Below are positions 7,449-16,526 of a stretch of 64,000 nt of DNA, in pieces. The translations under genes were made by a program, and so were the position numbers. Position 1 is the first letter of the stretch. Each line of letters begins with the position of its first letter. The notes under the pieces were generated by a model. The model was not told the origin of the DNA. It searched no databases and worked only from the letters and a program-made list of their open reading frames with translations. The stretch comes from Pseudomonadota bacterium (GTDB taxonomy: Bacteria > Pseudomonadota > Gammaproteobacteria > Steroidobacterales > JBCBZW01): positions 62,001 through 126,000 of the forward strand of contig JBCCWS010000003.1 of NCBI GenBank assembly GCA_039193195.1. The letters are read 5' to 3'.

Positions 7449-10400
7449 ATGATCCCCACCGATCGGGTGGCGAAGGCCGCCGCCCTCACCCTTGCCAGCG
7501 CCAGCTTGCTGACCGCGTGCACCGTCAACACGGATCAGGTTGCTGGCGATGCTTCCGCGCCAGCACCGCGGATCAGTGTTGCAGAGACCCAGGTGACCGA
7601 GGGCGATGATGGCGCCGTCGATGCGATCTTCACGATCACCCTAGACAGGGCGTCGCAGAGCACCGTTACGGTCGACTACACCACCGTGGACGGCACGGCG
7701 GCCGCCGGCATCGACTTCTTCGGGCGCACGGGCATGCTCACCTTCGATGCGGGCCAAACCACGGCCACCGTGTCGGTGCCTGTGGTCGGCGATGAGATCC
7801 GCGAGGGCGATGAGAACTTCCGACTTGAACTAAGTAATCCAGTAGGTGCGGAGTTTCAGCTGGCTGGCGCTATCGCCACCATCGTCGACAACGACCTCTT
7901 CCCCCAGCTGCAGGTCGCCGATGCCAGCGCCAACGAAGCGAGCGCTGGGGTCACCCCCCTGAGCTTCCTGGTCACGCTGACGGCAACGCCCGACGCGCCG
8001 GTGATGGTGGACTACTCCGTGGATCCGGGGACAGCGACGCCGGACGAGGACTACCTCGCCGTGATGGGCACCCTCACCTTCTCAGTCGGCGTGACCAGCC
8101 AGACGGTGGTCGTCGACCTCCTCGATGACGACATCGAGGAGGGCCCGGAGTCGATCGTCCTGAGCTTCAGCAACGTGGTCAACGGCGTGCTGCCCGAGGG
8201 TCCTGCGACGGGCACGATCGTAGACGACGACGACGAAAGCGACGGGGTCGGACTGACGACCCGCCCGCCGAACGATGTCTGCCTCGCGGGCGCGACGCCG
8301 ACCACGACCACCACCGTGGGCCTTACGGACGCATTCCCGTCCCTGCCCGACTTCGCCGCCCCGATCCAGCTGTTGCGCCCCCCAGCCGTCGAACCCCTCG
8401 ATGACGCAATGCCACCGCCGCCGGCAACGGTCTGGCACATGGTCGAGCGCGGCGGACTGATTTACCGCTACGACAGCGCAGCCCTGCCCGACCCCGAGGC
8501 CTTGCCGGATGATCCGCCGGCAGGCCTTAGCGTGTTTGTTGACCTGACCGCACGGGTCGACGCGAGCGGAGAAGGAGGCCTGCTCAGCGCGGCCTTCCAT
8601 CCAGACTTCGCCCTCAATGGCTTCGTCTTCGTCTCCTACACCCGAACTAGCAACGGCGCAGGTCCGCTGACGTCTGTGATCTCTCGCTTCGTGAGCGAAG
8701 ACGGTGGTCTTACGCTGGACCCTGCTAGTGAGCTCGAGCTGCTCACTGTGGAGCAACCCTTCACCAACCACAACGGCGGGCGCATCGGCTTCGGCGACGA
8801 CGGCTTGTTCTACATCGCCATGGGCGACGGTGGCGGCGCTGGCGACCCCAAAGACAATGCCCAGGACACGACGAACCTGCTTGGCGCCATGCTCCGCGTC
8901 GACGTGAACTTCGGCACGCCCTACACGATCCCGGAGACTAACCCCTTCGCCGACAACCCCACCTGCGCCACCGGCGGCGTCGGCGCGGCGCCCTGCCCGG
9001 AGATCTGGGCCTGGGGTCTACGCAACCCCTGGCAGTGGCAGTTCGACGGCGCCACCGGCCGCCTGTGGGTCGGCGATGTAGGCCAGGATGCGGTGGAGGA
9101 GATCGACGTGGTGGTCGGCGGCGGCAACTACGGCTGGCGCATCCGCGAGGGCTCGCGCTGCTTCGACCCCGCGATCGGCTGCACGGATATCGACCTGGTC
9201 AGACCCACGGCCGAATACGCCCACGATGAGGGCCTCGGCAGCTCCATCACCGGCGGCTACGTCTATCGCGGCAGCGCCATCCCCACGCTGGTCGGTCGCT
9301 ACGTCTTTGCGGACTTCGTCAGCGGTCGCGTCCTCGCCCTGAGCCTAGCCGACGATGGCGGCTACACGGTAGAACGCCTGCTCGACACCACCCGCTCCCC
9401 GGCCTCCTTCTTCGAGGACGCCGAAGGCGAGCTGTACCTCACGGACATCGCCTCCGGGCGCTTCTTGCGCATGACGCCCAACGCGGCGAGCGAGAACAAC
9501 CCCTGGCCCGACGCCTTGGCGGACACGGGCTGCATCGACCTCAACGACTTCGAAGCCTTCGCCAACGCCGTGATCCCCTATGCCACCCTGGTCGACAGCT
9601 TCACCGAAGAGGCCGTGCACAGCAAAGGCTTCGCCCTGCCGAACAACACCTTCGTGGACGCGGGCCTCGACCCGGAGACGGGCAACGGGGACTGGACCCT
9701 GCCGGACACCTACGTCCTGCTGCAAACCCTCGAACTGAACGGCTCTCCCGTGGAGACGCGCGTGCTCGCCAGGCACACGGACGGTCGCCTGCGTGGCTAT
9801 ACCTACGCCTGGGATCCACTCACCCGCACGGCCACCCGCGTGCGCGGCGGTGCGATTATTAACCTAGGAGAATCAGAAGGCTTGGCAGGGCCCCTGTGGT
9901 ACTACCCGAGCGAGAACGAGTGCCTCGACTGCCACCTCGGCCCTGCCGGCGGCAGCCTGGGCCTCGAGTCACCCCAGCTCAACAGCCTCTTCACCTACGG
10001 CCCACGGCGCGCCAACCAGCTGACCACGCTCGAGGGCATCGACCTGTTCACGGAACCCCTGCCCGCACCCGCCACGGACCTGCCCGCCTTCCCGCGCCTG
10101 GACGATATGGAGGAGACCCTGACCCGTCGCGCGCGCGCCTACCTGCACGTGAACTGCTCCAGCTGCCACCGCCCTGGCGGCAGCGCCCCGGGCGCGCTGG
10201 ACCTACGCTTCGAGCAAACCGTGGACATGATCGGTGCCTGCGATGTGGCACCGGTGCGTGGCGACCTCGCAGTGGAAGACCCACGTTTGATCGCCTCTGG
10301 CGATGCGGCGCGGTCGATCTTGCGCCAGCGCATGGCCGAGCGCGGACCGCGCCAGATGCCGCCCTCCGGCCAGCGCATCGCCGACGCGGCGGGCATCGCC

Positions 10401-10841
10401 CTCGTGGACGCCTGGATCAGCGCCATGGGCCCCGATTGCCTGGTTCCCGACGAGGACGACGTGGGCATCATCATCGTGCCGCCGCCGGAGGACGAACCAC
10501 CGCCGGACGATGACGCGCTCAGCATCGCCGCCTTCCAAGCCACCGTCTGGCCGCTGGTGCGCGGCGAGGCGATGTGTTCGAACTGCCACTTCGTTGGCGG
10601 GCCGGCCTCCCCAGCCTTCGCCGACCCGGTGGTGGAGACAGCCCACGCCCAGACCCTCGACAACATGCTGGTCAACCTTGAGGTGGCCGCGGCCTCACGC
10701 CTGGTCGAGCGCCTCGCCGTGGACAACCATCAGTGCTGGAGCGCGGACTGCAACGCGGACGCGACTCAGATGCAGGCGGCGATTCAGGCCTGGGCCGACC
10801 TGCTAGCCGATCCGCCGCCGGACCCTGATCCGGACGAGTGA
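7449..10841 (+). CDS. Multidomain lipoprotein: Calx-beta x2, GSDH-type quinoprotein propeller, cytochrome c modules
   Basis: About 1130 residues from ATG 7449. A lipoprotein signal ends in LLTAC. Two Calx-beta domains follow (roughly residues 40-265; TVDYTTVDGTAAAGIDF, GDEIREGDENFRLEL). A glucose/sorbosone dehydrogenase-type beta-propeller spans about 325-680 (LLSAAFHPDFALNGFVFVSYT, NHNGGRIGFGDDG, WGLRNPWQWQFD, GDVGQDAVEEID). The C-terminal ~330 residues carry three c-heme sites: CLDCH (~825), CSSCH (~903) and CSNCH (~1043), with a region like the HNE_0200/SO2930 diheme family between. It is probably a surface or periplasmic PQQ-type dehydrogenase that passes electrons to its own hemes. The frame opens at GTG 7401, but the signal peptide starts at 7449. 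PQQ binding is inferred only. Confidence 0.9.
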   Translation: MIPTDRVAKAAALTLASASLLTACTVNTDQVAGDASAPAPRISVAETQVTEGDDGAVDAIFTITLDRASQSTVTVDYTTVDGTAAAGIDFFGRTGMLTFDAGQTTATVSVPVVGDEIREGDENFRLELSNPVGAEFQLAGAIATIVDNDLFPQLQVADASANEASAGVTPLSFLVTLTATPDAPVMVDYSVDPGTATPDEDYLAVMGTLTFSVGVTSQTVVVDLLDDDIEEGPESIVLSFSNVVNGVLPEGPATGTIVDDDDESDGVGLTTRPPNDVCLAGATPTTTTTVGLTDAFPSLPDFAAPIQLLRPPAVEPLDDAMPPPPATVWHMVERGGLIYRYDSAALPDPEALPDDPPAGLSVFVDLTARVDASGEGGLLSAAFHPDFALNGFVFVSYTRTSNGAGPLTSVISRFVSEDGGLTLDPASELELLTVEQPFTNHNGGRIGFGDDGLFYIAMGDGGGAGDPKDNAQDTTNLLGAMLRVDVNFGTPYTIPETNPFADNPTCATGGVGAAPCPEIWAWGLRNPWQWQFDGATGRLWVGDVGQDAVEEIDVVVGGGNYGWRIREGSRCFDPAIGCTDIDLVRPTAEYAHDEGLGSSITGGYVYRGSAIPTLVGRYVFADFVSGRVLALSLADDGGYTVERLLDTTRSPASFFEDAEGELYLTDIASGRFLRMTPNAASENNPWPDALADTGCIDLNDFEAFANAVIPYATLVDSFTEEAVHSKGFALPNNTFVDAGLDPETGNGDWTLPDTYVLLQTLELNGSPVETRVLARHTDGRLRGYTYAWDPLTRTATRVRGGAIINLGESEGLAGPLWYYPSENECLDCHLGPAGGSLGLESPQLNSLFTYGPRRANQLTTLEGIDLFTEPLPAPATDLPAFPRLDDMEETLTRRARAYLHVNCSSCHRPGGSAPGALDLRFEQTVDMIGACDVAPVRGDLAVEDPRLIASGDAARSILRQRMAERGPRQMPPSGQRIADAAGIALVDAWISAMGPDCLVPDEDDVGIIIVPPPEDEPPPDDDALSIAAFQATVWPLVRGEAMCSNCHFVGGPASPAFADPVVETAHAQTLDNMLVNLEVAAASRLVERLAVDNHQCWSADCNADATQMQAAIQAWADLLADPPPDPDPDE

Positions 10842-10855
10842 TCCCAAGAAGCACC

Positions 10856-10893
10856 GCGACGGCAAACGATTCCTTACGGATCTTTGCTGTCGC
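10856..10893 (+). terminator. Strong hairpin after the quinoprotein gene
   Basis: GCGACGGCAAA (10856-10866) pairs with TTTGCTGTCGC (10883-10893) over 11 positions with one G-U pair, and the inner bases GATtCC/GGATC extend the stem around a TTAC loop. It starts 15 bp after the stop at 10841. There is no U-run, so it may be a transcript-end stabiliser or a Rho-assisted stop rather than a classical terminator. Confidence 0.5.
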
Positions 10894-11006
10894 CGTCACA
10901 TCCGTCCCTTAAGCTCGAGCGAAGTCACCGACTTAGCGAATCCATGTTCGACAGCGTGCCTAGACGGGCGGCAGAAGCGAACCATGAGAGCGATCAGGGG
11001 ATACCT

Positions 11007-12263
11007 ATGGGGCGGAGCAAAGTGGGATCAGCTGCACTCAAGGCGGGGTTGGCCGTCGGGGTGTTGGTGGTTGGGTTTCTCCTCTCCAAGGCGATGATCG
11101 CCGGCCGTCCGGAGCCGCAGCGCTTCACCCCACCGGCCTCGGTGGTGAGCGTCGACGCCACCCGCCTGGTCCCCACCGAGTACGCCATCGAGCTGCTCAG
11201 TGACGGCACGGTCTCGCCGCGCACCGCCACCACTCTGATCCCGGAGGTGGCTGGACGCATTGAAGAGGTCGCCGAGCAGTTTCGTGCCGGCGCCTTCTTC
11301 GAAGCAGGCGACGTACTCGTGCGCATTGACGAGCGCAACTTCACGCTCGCCGTCACCTCCGCGGAGGCCGCCGTGGCCCAGGCCCAGGCTGCCCTCGAGT
11401 TGGAGCTCGCCGAGGCAGAGGTGGTGGCAGGCGATTGGAAGGCCCTCGGCCGCGAGGCTCCTCCCCTGGGTCTGCGCGAACCGCAGATCGCCGCAGCCCG
11501 CGCTGACCTCGCATCAGCGCGGGCCCAGCTCGAACGCGCCCGCGTCGACCTGGAGCGCACGGTGCTACGCGCGCCCTACGCAGGTCGCGTCCTGTCGATC
11601 AGCGCGGACATCGGCCAGTTTGTCGCCGTCGGTACGACCCTCGCTGAGCTCTACTCCGTAGAGCGCGCCGAGGTACGCCTACCCCTATCTAGTCGCCAGC
11701 TGGCCTACGTCGACCTTCCCGGAAGCTATCGCGACGACGACGAAGGCTCCGCCCCCTCACCGAAGGTCGAACTGACAGGAAAATTAGGTGACCGTACGTA
11801 CGGCTGGCCCGCCCGCGTGGTACGCAGTGACGGGGCAATCGACAGTGCCAGCCGGCGCCTGTTCGTCATCGCCGAGGTGATCGACCCCTATGCGCGCCTC
11901 GCGAACGAAGGCCGCCCTCCCCTGCGCGTCGGTCAGTTCGTCGAGGCGCGCATTGAAGGACGCACCCTCAGCGGGGTCTTCGTCCTGCCACGCCAGGCGC
12001 TGCGCGGCGCGAACGAGCTGCTCACCATCACCAGCGAGAGCACCTTGGAGCGTCGACAGGTGCACGTCGCCTGGCTCACGGACGACCAGGTGGTGATCGA
12101 CGAAGGCCTGAGCACCGGCGACGTGGTGGTCACCACGCCGCTTGCCGTGGTCGCCGACGGCACGCTGGTCAGGGCCACCGTGGACGGCGTCGCGCCCGCG
12201 CGGCGCGGCGGCGGCGCCGCGGCTGGGACCGCCGTCGACGCGGCAGCGAGCGCCCTTCGATGA
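11007..12263 (+). CDS. RND efflux periplasmic adaptor (HlyD/AcrA family)
   Basis: 418 residues from ATG 11007, which follows AGGGG at 7-nt spacing. A single N-terminal transmembrane anchor (LAVGVLVVGFLLSKAMIA) is followed by a biotinyl-lipoyl half (GRIEEVAEQFRAGAFFEAGDVLVRID), an alanine-rich alpha-hairpin, the second lipoyl half (VLRAPYAGRVLSISADIGQFVAVGTTLAELYS), a beta-barrel and a membrane-proximal domain. This is the membrane-fusion partner that joins an RND permease to the outer-membrane channel. Its stop overlaps the permease ATG (ATGA), indicating translational coupling. The frame is open upstream to 10884 but lacks a ribosome site there. No TolC gene is adjacent. Confidence 0.93.
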   Translation: MGRSKVGSAALKAGLAVGVLVVGFLLSKAMIAGRPEPQRFTPPASVVSVDATRLVPTEYAIELLSDGTVSPRTATTLIPEVAGRIEEVAEQFRAGAFFEAGDVLVRIDERNFTLAVTSAEAAVAQAQAALELELAEAEVVAGDWKALGREAPPLGLREPQIAAARADLASARAQLERARVDLERTVLRAPYAGRVLSISADIGQFVAVGTTLAELYSVERAEVRLPLSSRQLAYVDLPGSYRDDDEGSAPSPKVELTGKLGDRTYGWPARVVRSDGAIDSASRRLFVIAEVIDPYARLANEGRPPLRVGQFVEARIEGRTLSGVFVLPRQALRGANELLTITSESTLERRQVHVAWLTDDQVVIDEGLSTGDVVVTTPLAVVADGTLVRATVDGVAPARRGGGAAAGTAVDAAASALR

Positions 12264-15200
12264 AGGGACTGATCGACTGGTTCGCGCGCAACGACGTCAG
12301 CGCGAACCTCCTCATGTTCACGATTCTGGCCGCGGGCTTCATGACCGTGCGCAGCTTGCCCCTAGAGGTTTTCCCCGCCTTCGAGATCGACGTGGTAAAC
12401 GTGCGCGTGCCGTTCCCCGGCGCCACGCCGGTGGAGGCGGAACAGGGCATCACGATCAAAATCGAGGAGGCGATCTACGAGATCGAAGGCATTAAGCGCC
12501 TGCGCTCGACGGCGGGCGAAGGCTTGGGATCGGTCACGGCGGAGATCGACCGCGGCTACGACGCGCAGGATGTGCTCGATGAGATCAAGGTGCAGGTCGA
12601 TGCGATCAGCACCTTTCCCGTCGACGCCGAGAAGCCGGTCATCTACATCCCGAAGACCGGCTTCGAGGTGGTCGACGTGGTGCTGCACGGCGAACTGCCC
12701 GAAGCGGAGTTGCGCCAGCTCGCCGAGCGCGTGCGCGACGACGTCGCCAACCTGCCGGGCATCACGCAGGTCTCCCTCTCTGGCGTGCGCGACTACGAAA
12801 TCTCGATCGAGGTCTCCGACACCACCCTGCGCGAGTATGGCCTGACCTTCGAACAAGTGGCGCAGGCGATCCGTCGCTCCTCCCTGGATCTGGCCGCCGG
12901 CCAGATCCGCAGCCCGAGCGGTGACATCGTGCTGCGTACGCAGGGCCAGGCCTACGAGCGCCTCGACTTCGAGGGCATTACCGTGCGCGGCGCCGACGGC
13001 ACCCGCATCCCGCTCTCGGAGATTGCCGTGGTCCGCGATGGATTTAGCGAAGAACCTTTGGCCTCGGCCTTCGACGGCGAAGGTGCCGCCGTGATCGAAG
13101 TCGGCCGCGTTGGGGAGCAAAGCGCGATCGAGATCGCGACCACCGTCAAGGCCTACGTGGAGCGCGCGGCCAGCACCCTGCCCCCTGGCGTGGCGATCAC
13201 CGTCTGGGATGATGACTCGGAGATCGTGAAGGCGCGCCTGGGCACGCTCACCAAGAGCGCCATTCAGGGCGGCCTGCTGATCCTGATCCTGCTCACCCTG
13301 TTCCTGCGCTGGTCCGTCGCCCTCTGGGTGGTGGTAGGGATACCCGTGTGCTTCATGGGCGGCATCGCCCTGATGCCAGTCTTCGGCGTTACGATCAATA
13401 TACTTAGCCTATTCGCCTTCATTCTGGTGCTCGGCATCGTGGTGGACGATGCGATCGTTACCGGCGAGAACATCTACACCCACTTGCGTGCCGGCGAACC
13501 GCCGGAGCAGGCCGCGATCCGTGGCACGCAGGAGATCGCGCTCCCCGTCACCTTCGGCGTGCTGACCACCGTCGCTGCGTTTACGCCGCTGTTTTTCATC
13601 GAGGGCGCGCGCGGCAAGCTGTTCTCCCAGTTTCCCCTGATCGTGATTCCCGTGCTGCTGTTCTCGCTGGTGGAATCAAAGCTGATCCTGCCCGCGCATC
13701 TCAAGCACGCGCGCTCGCATGCGATGCGCGATGACGACGTAGGCCTGCTCACGCGGGTCCAGCGCCGCATCGCCGACTCCCTGGAGTGGTTCGTGCGCAG
13801 CGTGTACCAACCCTTCCTCGATCTGGCGATGCGTTACCGCTACGTGGTGCTCGCGAGCTTCGTCGCCCTCGGCATGCTGACCTTCGCCACCGTGGCGAGC
13901 GGCAACCTGCGCTTCGTCTTCTTCCCGCGCGTGCCGAGCGAGACCGCCCGCGCCAGCCTGACCATGCCCACGGGCACCTCCTTCGAGGTGACCCAAGTAG
14001 CCGCCCGGCGCATGGGCGAGGCGGCCGATGCGCTGCGCGAGGAGTTCGTCGATCCCGCCACGGGCGAGAGCGTGATCACACACATCTACGAGATCGTCGG
14101 CGCCACGGGCGGCGGCGGCTTCGGCTCTACGGAGCCGAGCGGCTCGGCGAGCAACGTGGCCCGCGTGCTGGTGGAGCTGACACCCGCGGAGCAGCGCCCC
14201 GATGGCCCGACCACGCGCGATGTGGTCGCGAGCTGGCGCAAGCGTATCGGCACCATACCGGGGGCCGAGGACCTGAACCTACGCGCTGAGTTCGCCCGCG
14301 GTGGCGCGCCCATCGACGTGCAGCTCACGGGCCAGGACTTCGATGAGCTGCGCGTCGTGGCCGCGCAGGTGCGCGAGCGTCTCGCCACCTACCCCGGCGT
14401 CTTCGATGTGACCGACGACTTCGAGGCCGGCAAGTCGGAGATCGAACTCGCCCTCAAGCCGCAGGTCGAATCCCTCGGCCTTACCTTGGAGGATCTCGCC
14501 TCGCAAGTGCGCCAGGCCTTCTTCGGTCTCGAAGTGCAGCGCGTGCAGCGCGGGCGTGAGGAGGTGCGCGTGTACCTGCGCTACCCGCGTGTGGACCGCG
14601 AGTCAATCGCCACCCTCGAGAGCATGACGATTCGCACGGCGAGCGGGACCGAGGTGCCTTTCGAAGAGGTAGCCCTGGCGAGCAAGGGGCGCGGTTTTGC
14701 CTCCATCACGCGCGTCGATCGCACGCGCAAGGTCAGCGTGACCGCCGACGTTGACAAGGAGAGCGCCGACGTCGAGGGCATCAAGACCGATCTCAACACC
14801 TGGCTTGCTGGCGAGCTCACCACCTTACCCAGCGTGCGCTTTTCTCTCGAGGGGGAAGCCGCCGAACAACGCGAGTCCTTCGGCAGCCTGTTCACGGGTA
14901 TCCCCTTCGTGCTGTTCGGGATCTACGTGCTGCTGGCCGTGCCGTTTCGCTCCTACCTACAACCGCTCATCGTCATGCTAGTGATTCCATTCGGTGTGAT
15001 CGGCGCGATGCTCGGGCACATGATCATGGGCCTGCCGCTGAGCTTTGTGAGCGCCCTCGGTATGCTGGCCCTCTCGGGCGTGGTAGTGAACGACAGCCTC
15101 GTACTGGTCGATTACGTGAACCAGCGCCGCCGCGAAGGAGCCAGCGTGCGAGAGGCCGTCTACGCGGCGGGCGGAGCACGCTTCCGCCCCGTGTTGCTGA

Positions 15201-15442
15201 CCTCACTCACCACCTTCGCAGGCCTCATGCCGCTGATCTTCGAGAAGTCCACCCAGGCGCAGTTCCTGGTGCCCATGGCGGTATCGCTCGGCTTCGGTAT
15301 CCTCTTCGCCACCGCCATTACGCTGTTACTGATCCCGATGAACTACCTGGTGCTCGATGACGCTGTGCGACTGGTCAACTGGATCACCGCGCCGGTGAAG
15401 CGCTTGCTCGGCGGGCAGCGCACGGCGCCGGCTGGCGGCTAG
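12260..15442 (+). CDS. RND efflux permease (AcrB/MdtC-like), full length
   Basis: 1060 residues, the usual RND length, with 12 predicted transmembrane helices in the 1+5+1+5 pattern and two large periplasmic loops. The N-terminus MKGLIDWFARNDVSANLLMF and the FPGATPVEAEQGITIKIEEAI segment are family-typical. The proton-relay acidic pair in TM4 is visible as VLGIVVDDAIVTGENI. The second half shows GMLALSGVVVNDSLVLVDYVN and GGARFRPVLLTSLTTFAG. It starts within the adaptor's stop codon. The sequence differs clearly from the partial permease at the left edge, so the window has two separate pumps. The substrate is unknown. Confidence 0.95.
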   Translation: MKGLIDWFARNDVSANLLMFTILAAGFMTVRSLPLEVFPAFEIDVVNVRVPFPGATPVEAEQGITIKIEEAIYEIEGIKRLRSTAGEGLGSVTAEIDRGYDAQDVLDEIKVQVDAISTFPVDAEKPVIYIPKTGFEVVDVVLHGELPEAELRQLAERVRDDVANLPGITQVSLSGVRDYEISIEVSDTTLREYGLTFEQVAQAIRRSSLDLAAGQIRSPSGDIVLRTQGQAYERLDFEGITVRGADGTRIPLSEIAVVRDGFSEEPLASAFDGEGAAVIEVGRVGEQSAIEIATTVKAYVERAASTLPPGVAITVWDDDSEIVKARLGTLTKSAIQGGLLILILLTLFLRWSVALWVVVGIPVCFMGGIALMPVFGVTINILSLFAFILVLGIVVDDAIVTGENIYTHLRAGEPPEQAAIRGTQEIALPVTFGVLTTVAAFTPLFFIEGARGKLFSQFPLIVIPVLLFSLVESKLILPAHLKHARSHAMRDDDVGLLTRVQRRIADSLEWFVRSVYQPFLDLAMRYRYVVLASFVALGMLTFATVASGNLRFVFFPRVPSETARASLTMPTGTSFEVTQVAARRMGEAADALREEFVDPATGESVITHIYEIVGATGGGGFGSTEPSGSASNVARVLVELTPAEQRPDGPTTRDVVASWRKRIGTIPGAEDLNLRAEFARGGAPIDVQLTGQDFDELRVVAAQVRERLATYPGVFDVTDDFEAGKSEIELALKPQVESLGLTLEDLASQVRQAFFGLEVQRVQRGREEVRVYLRYPRVDRESIATLESMTIRTASGTEVPFEEVALASKGRGFASITRVDRTRKVSVTADVDKESADVEGIKTDLNTWLAGELTTLPSVRFSLEGEAAEQRESFGSLFTGIPFVLFGIYVLLAVPFRSYLQPLIVMLVIPFGVIGAMLGHMIMGLPLSFVSALGMLALSGVVVNDSLVLVDYVNQRRREGASVREAVYAAGGARFRPVLLTSLTTFAGLMPLIFEKSTQAQFLVPMAVSLGFGILFATAITLLLIPMNYLVLDDAVRLVNWITAPVKRLLGGQRTAPAGG

Positions 15443-15493
15443 TGGGCCGCTATCGTCTGCTCATTTCCCTAAGAACACGCCTCGAGCGCCACA

Positions 15494-16132
15494 ATGGAAG
15501 ACATCCCCGAATCCGCCGAAGTGCCCGCGCCCGCCTCGAGGCGTGACTGGTTCGGCATCGTCGTCAGCCTCGCCGCCCTCGCCACCTCGGCCGCCTCCAT
15601 CTTCATCGCCGTGCAAAACGCCGACTCCATGGAGCGGTTGGTAGAGGCTAACAGCTGGCCTTACCTCCAGCTCGATTCGAGCAACCTGGTGGATGGCGAA
15701 CGCGTGATCCAGCTTGCCCTGACCAACACCGGTGTGGGTCCGCTGCGCCTGGAGTCCTTCGTGATCTACGCGAATGATGAGACGCCCCTCCGACACATAG
15801 GCGAACTGATCCGCCACAGCTATGACCCGCAGTGGACACGGCCGCCGACGCCGCAGGGCGGCGGCGGATCAGGCGACGTTGGAGCGAGTACCTACACAAC
15901 CACCCCAGGGGGCCGCGTCCTCGCTCCCGGCGAGGGCATCCTCGTCTTCGGCATCCCCTACGATGGCAGGCCTGATGGGTTGTGGGCGGCGATCGATCAG
16001 GCGCGCTTCACTTACCGCTTCGAGGCGTGCTACTGCTCGGTGTTCGATGAGTGTTGGCGTTCGGGCCTCGTCGACAGCCGACCCGAACCGGTGGCCCGAT
16101 GCCCCGATGAGCCAAGCAGCTGGCGCGGCTAG
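15494..16132 (+). CDS. Uncharacterised single-pass membrane protein
   Basis: 212 residues. A short acidic/proline N-terminus is followed by one transmembrane helix (FGIVVSLAALATSAASIFIAV, about 20-42) and then the segment NADSMERLVEANSWPYLQLDSSN, which recurs in small bacterial membrane proteins of unknown function. The C-terminal part is likely extracytoplasmic and beta-rich (VIQLALTNTGVGPLRLESFVIY). Five cysteines near the end (CYCSVFDEC, then ARCPDE) suggest disulfides or metal binding. It lies 51 bp after the RND permease on the same strand and may be its last co-transcribed gene. I do not recognise a function. Confidence 0.75.
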   Translation: MEDIPESAEVPAPASRRDWFGIVVSLAALATSAASIFIAVQNADSMERLVEANSWPYLQLDSSNLVDGERVIQLALTNTGVGPLRLESFVIYANDETPLRHIGELIRHSYDPQWTRPPTPQGGGGSGDVGASTYTTTPGGRVLAPGEGILVFGIPYDGRPDGLWAAIDQARFTYRFEACYCSVFDECWRSGLVDSRPEPVARCPDEPSSWRG

Positions 16133-16169
16133 GACCGCGATCTCGACGAGCCGGGAAGCCCACCTTCGC

Positions 16170-16352
16170 TCATTCGCTGATCAGCTGTGTGAGGTACTCA
16201 CCGCCGCTGGCGGGCGAGTGATCCACCAATGCGACGGTCGGCTCCAACGCCTCGGGCGCGCCTCCCGTCGGCGGACCGATCAAGACGAACGCTAAGGCCA
16301 TCAGGGCACCCACCACCACGCTCTTCACCATCTCTAGTCGCTCGCAGATCAC
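16170..16352 (-). CDS. Small hydrophobic (membrane or exported) peptide, 60 residues
   Basis: It starts with GTG at 16352, preceded by a near-consensus AAGGAGG ribosome site at 6-7 nt spacing, which is the best evidence that this short frame is real. It encodes a charged start (ICERLEMVK), a hydrophobic helix (SVVVGALMALAFVLIG, about residues 10-26), then a proline/glycine stretch and a mildly acidic tail. It could be a secreted peptide or a membrane-anchored small protein. It lies 174 bp downstream of the M20 amidohydrolase gene on the same strand. No family recognised. Confidence 0.5.
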   Translation of the reverse strand: MICERLEMVKSVVVGALMALAFVLIGPPTGGAPEALEPTVALVDHSPASGGEYLTQLISE

Positions 16353-16526
16353 TGGGGGCCTCCTTCCGCGCGTCTATGCATTGCTCGAAAGGAGTGTGGC
16401 AGGGAGGCGATCGTGACGCGCCCGCGCGCCACCGGGGGGTGGCCGATCAGATGTGACAGCGGTCGCATAAGCGCGCGGCAAGTGGGTTGAGTGATCGCGA
16501 GCGAGATTCCCGCGCCAAGGGTTGGG

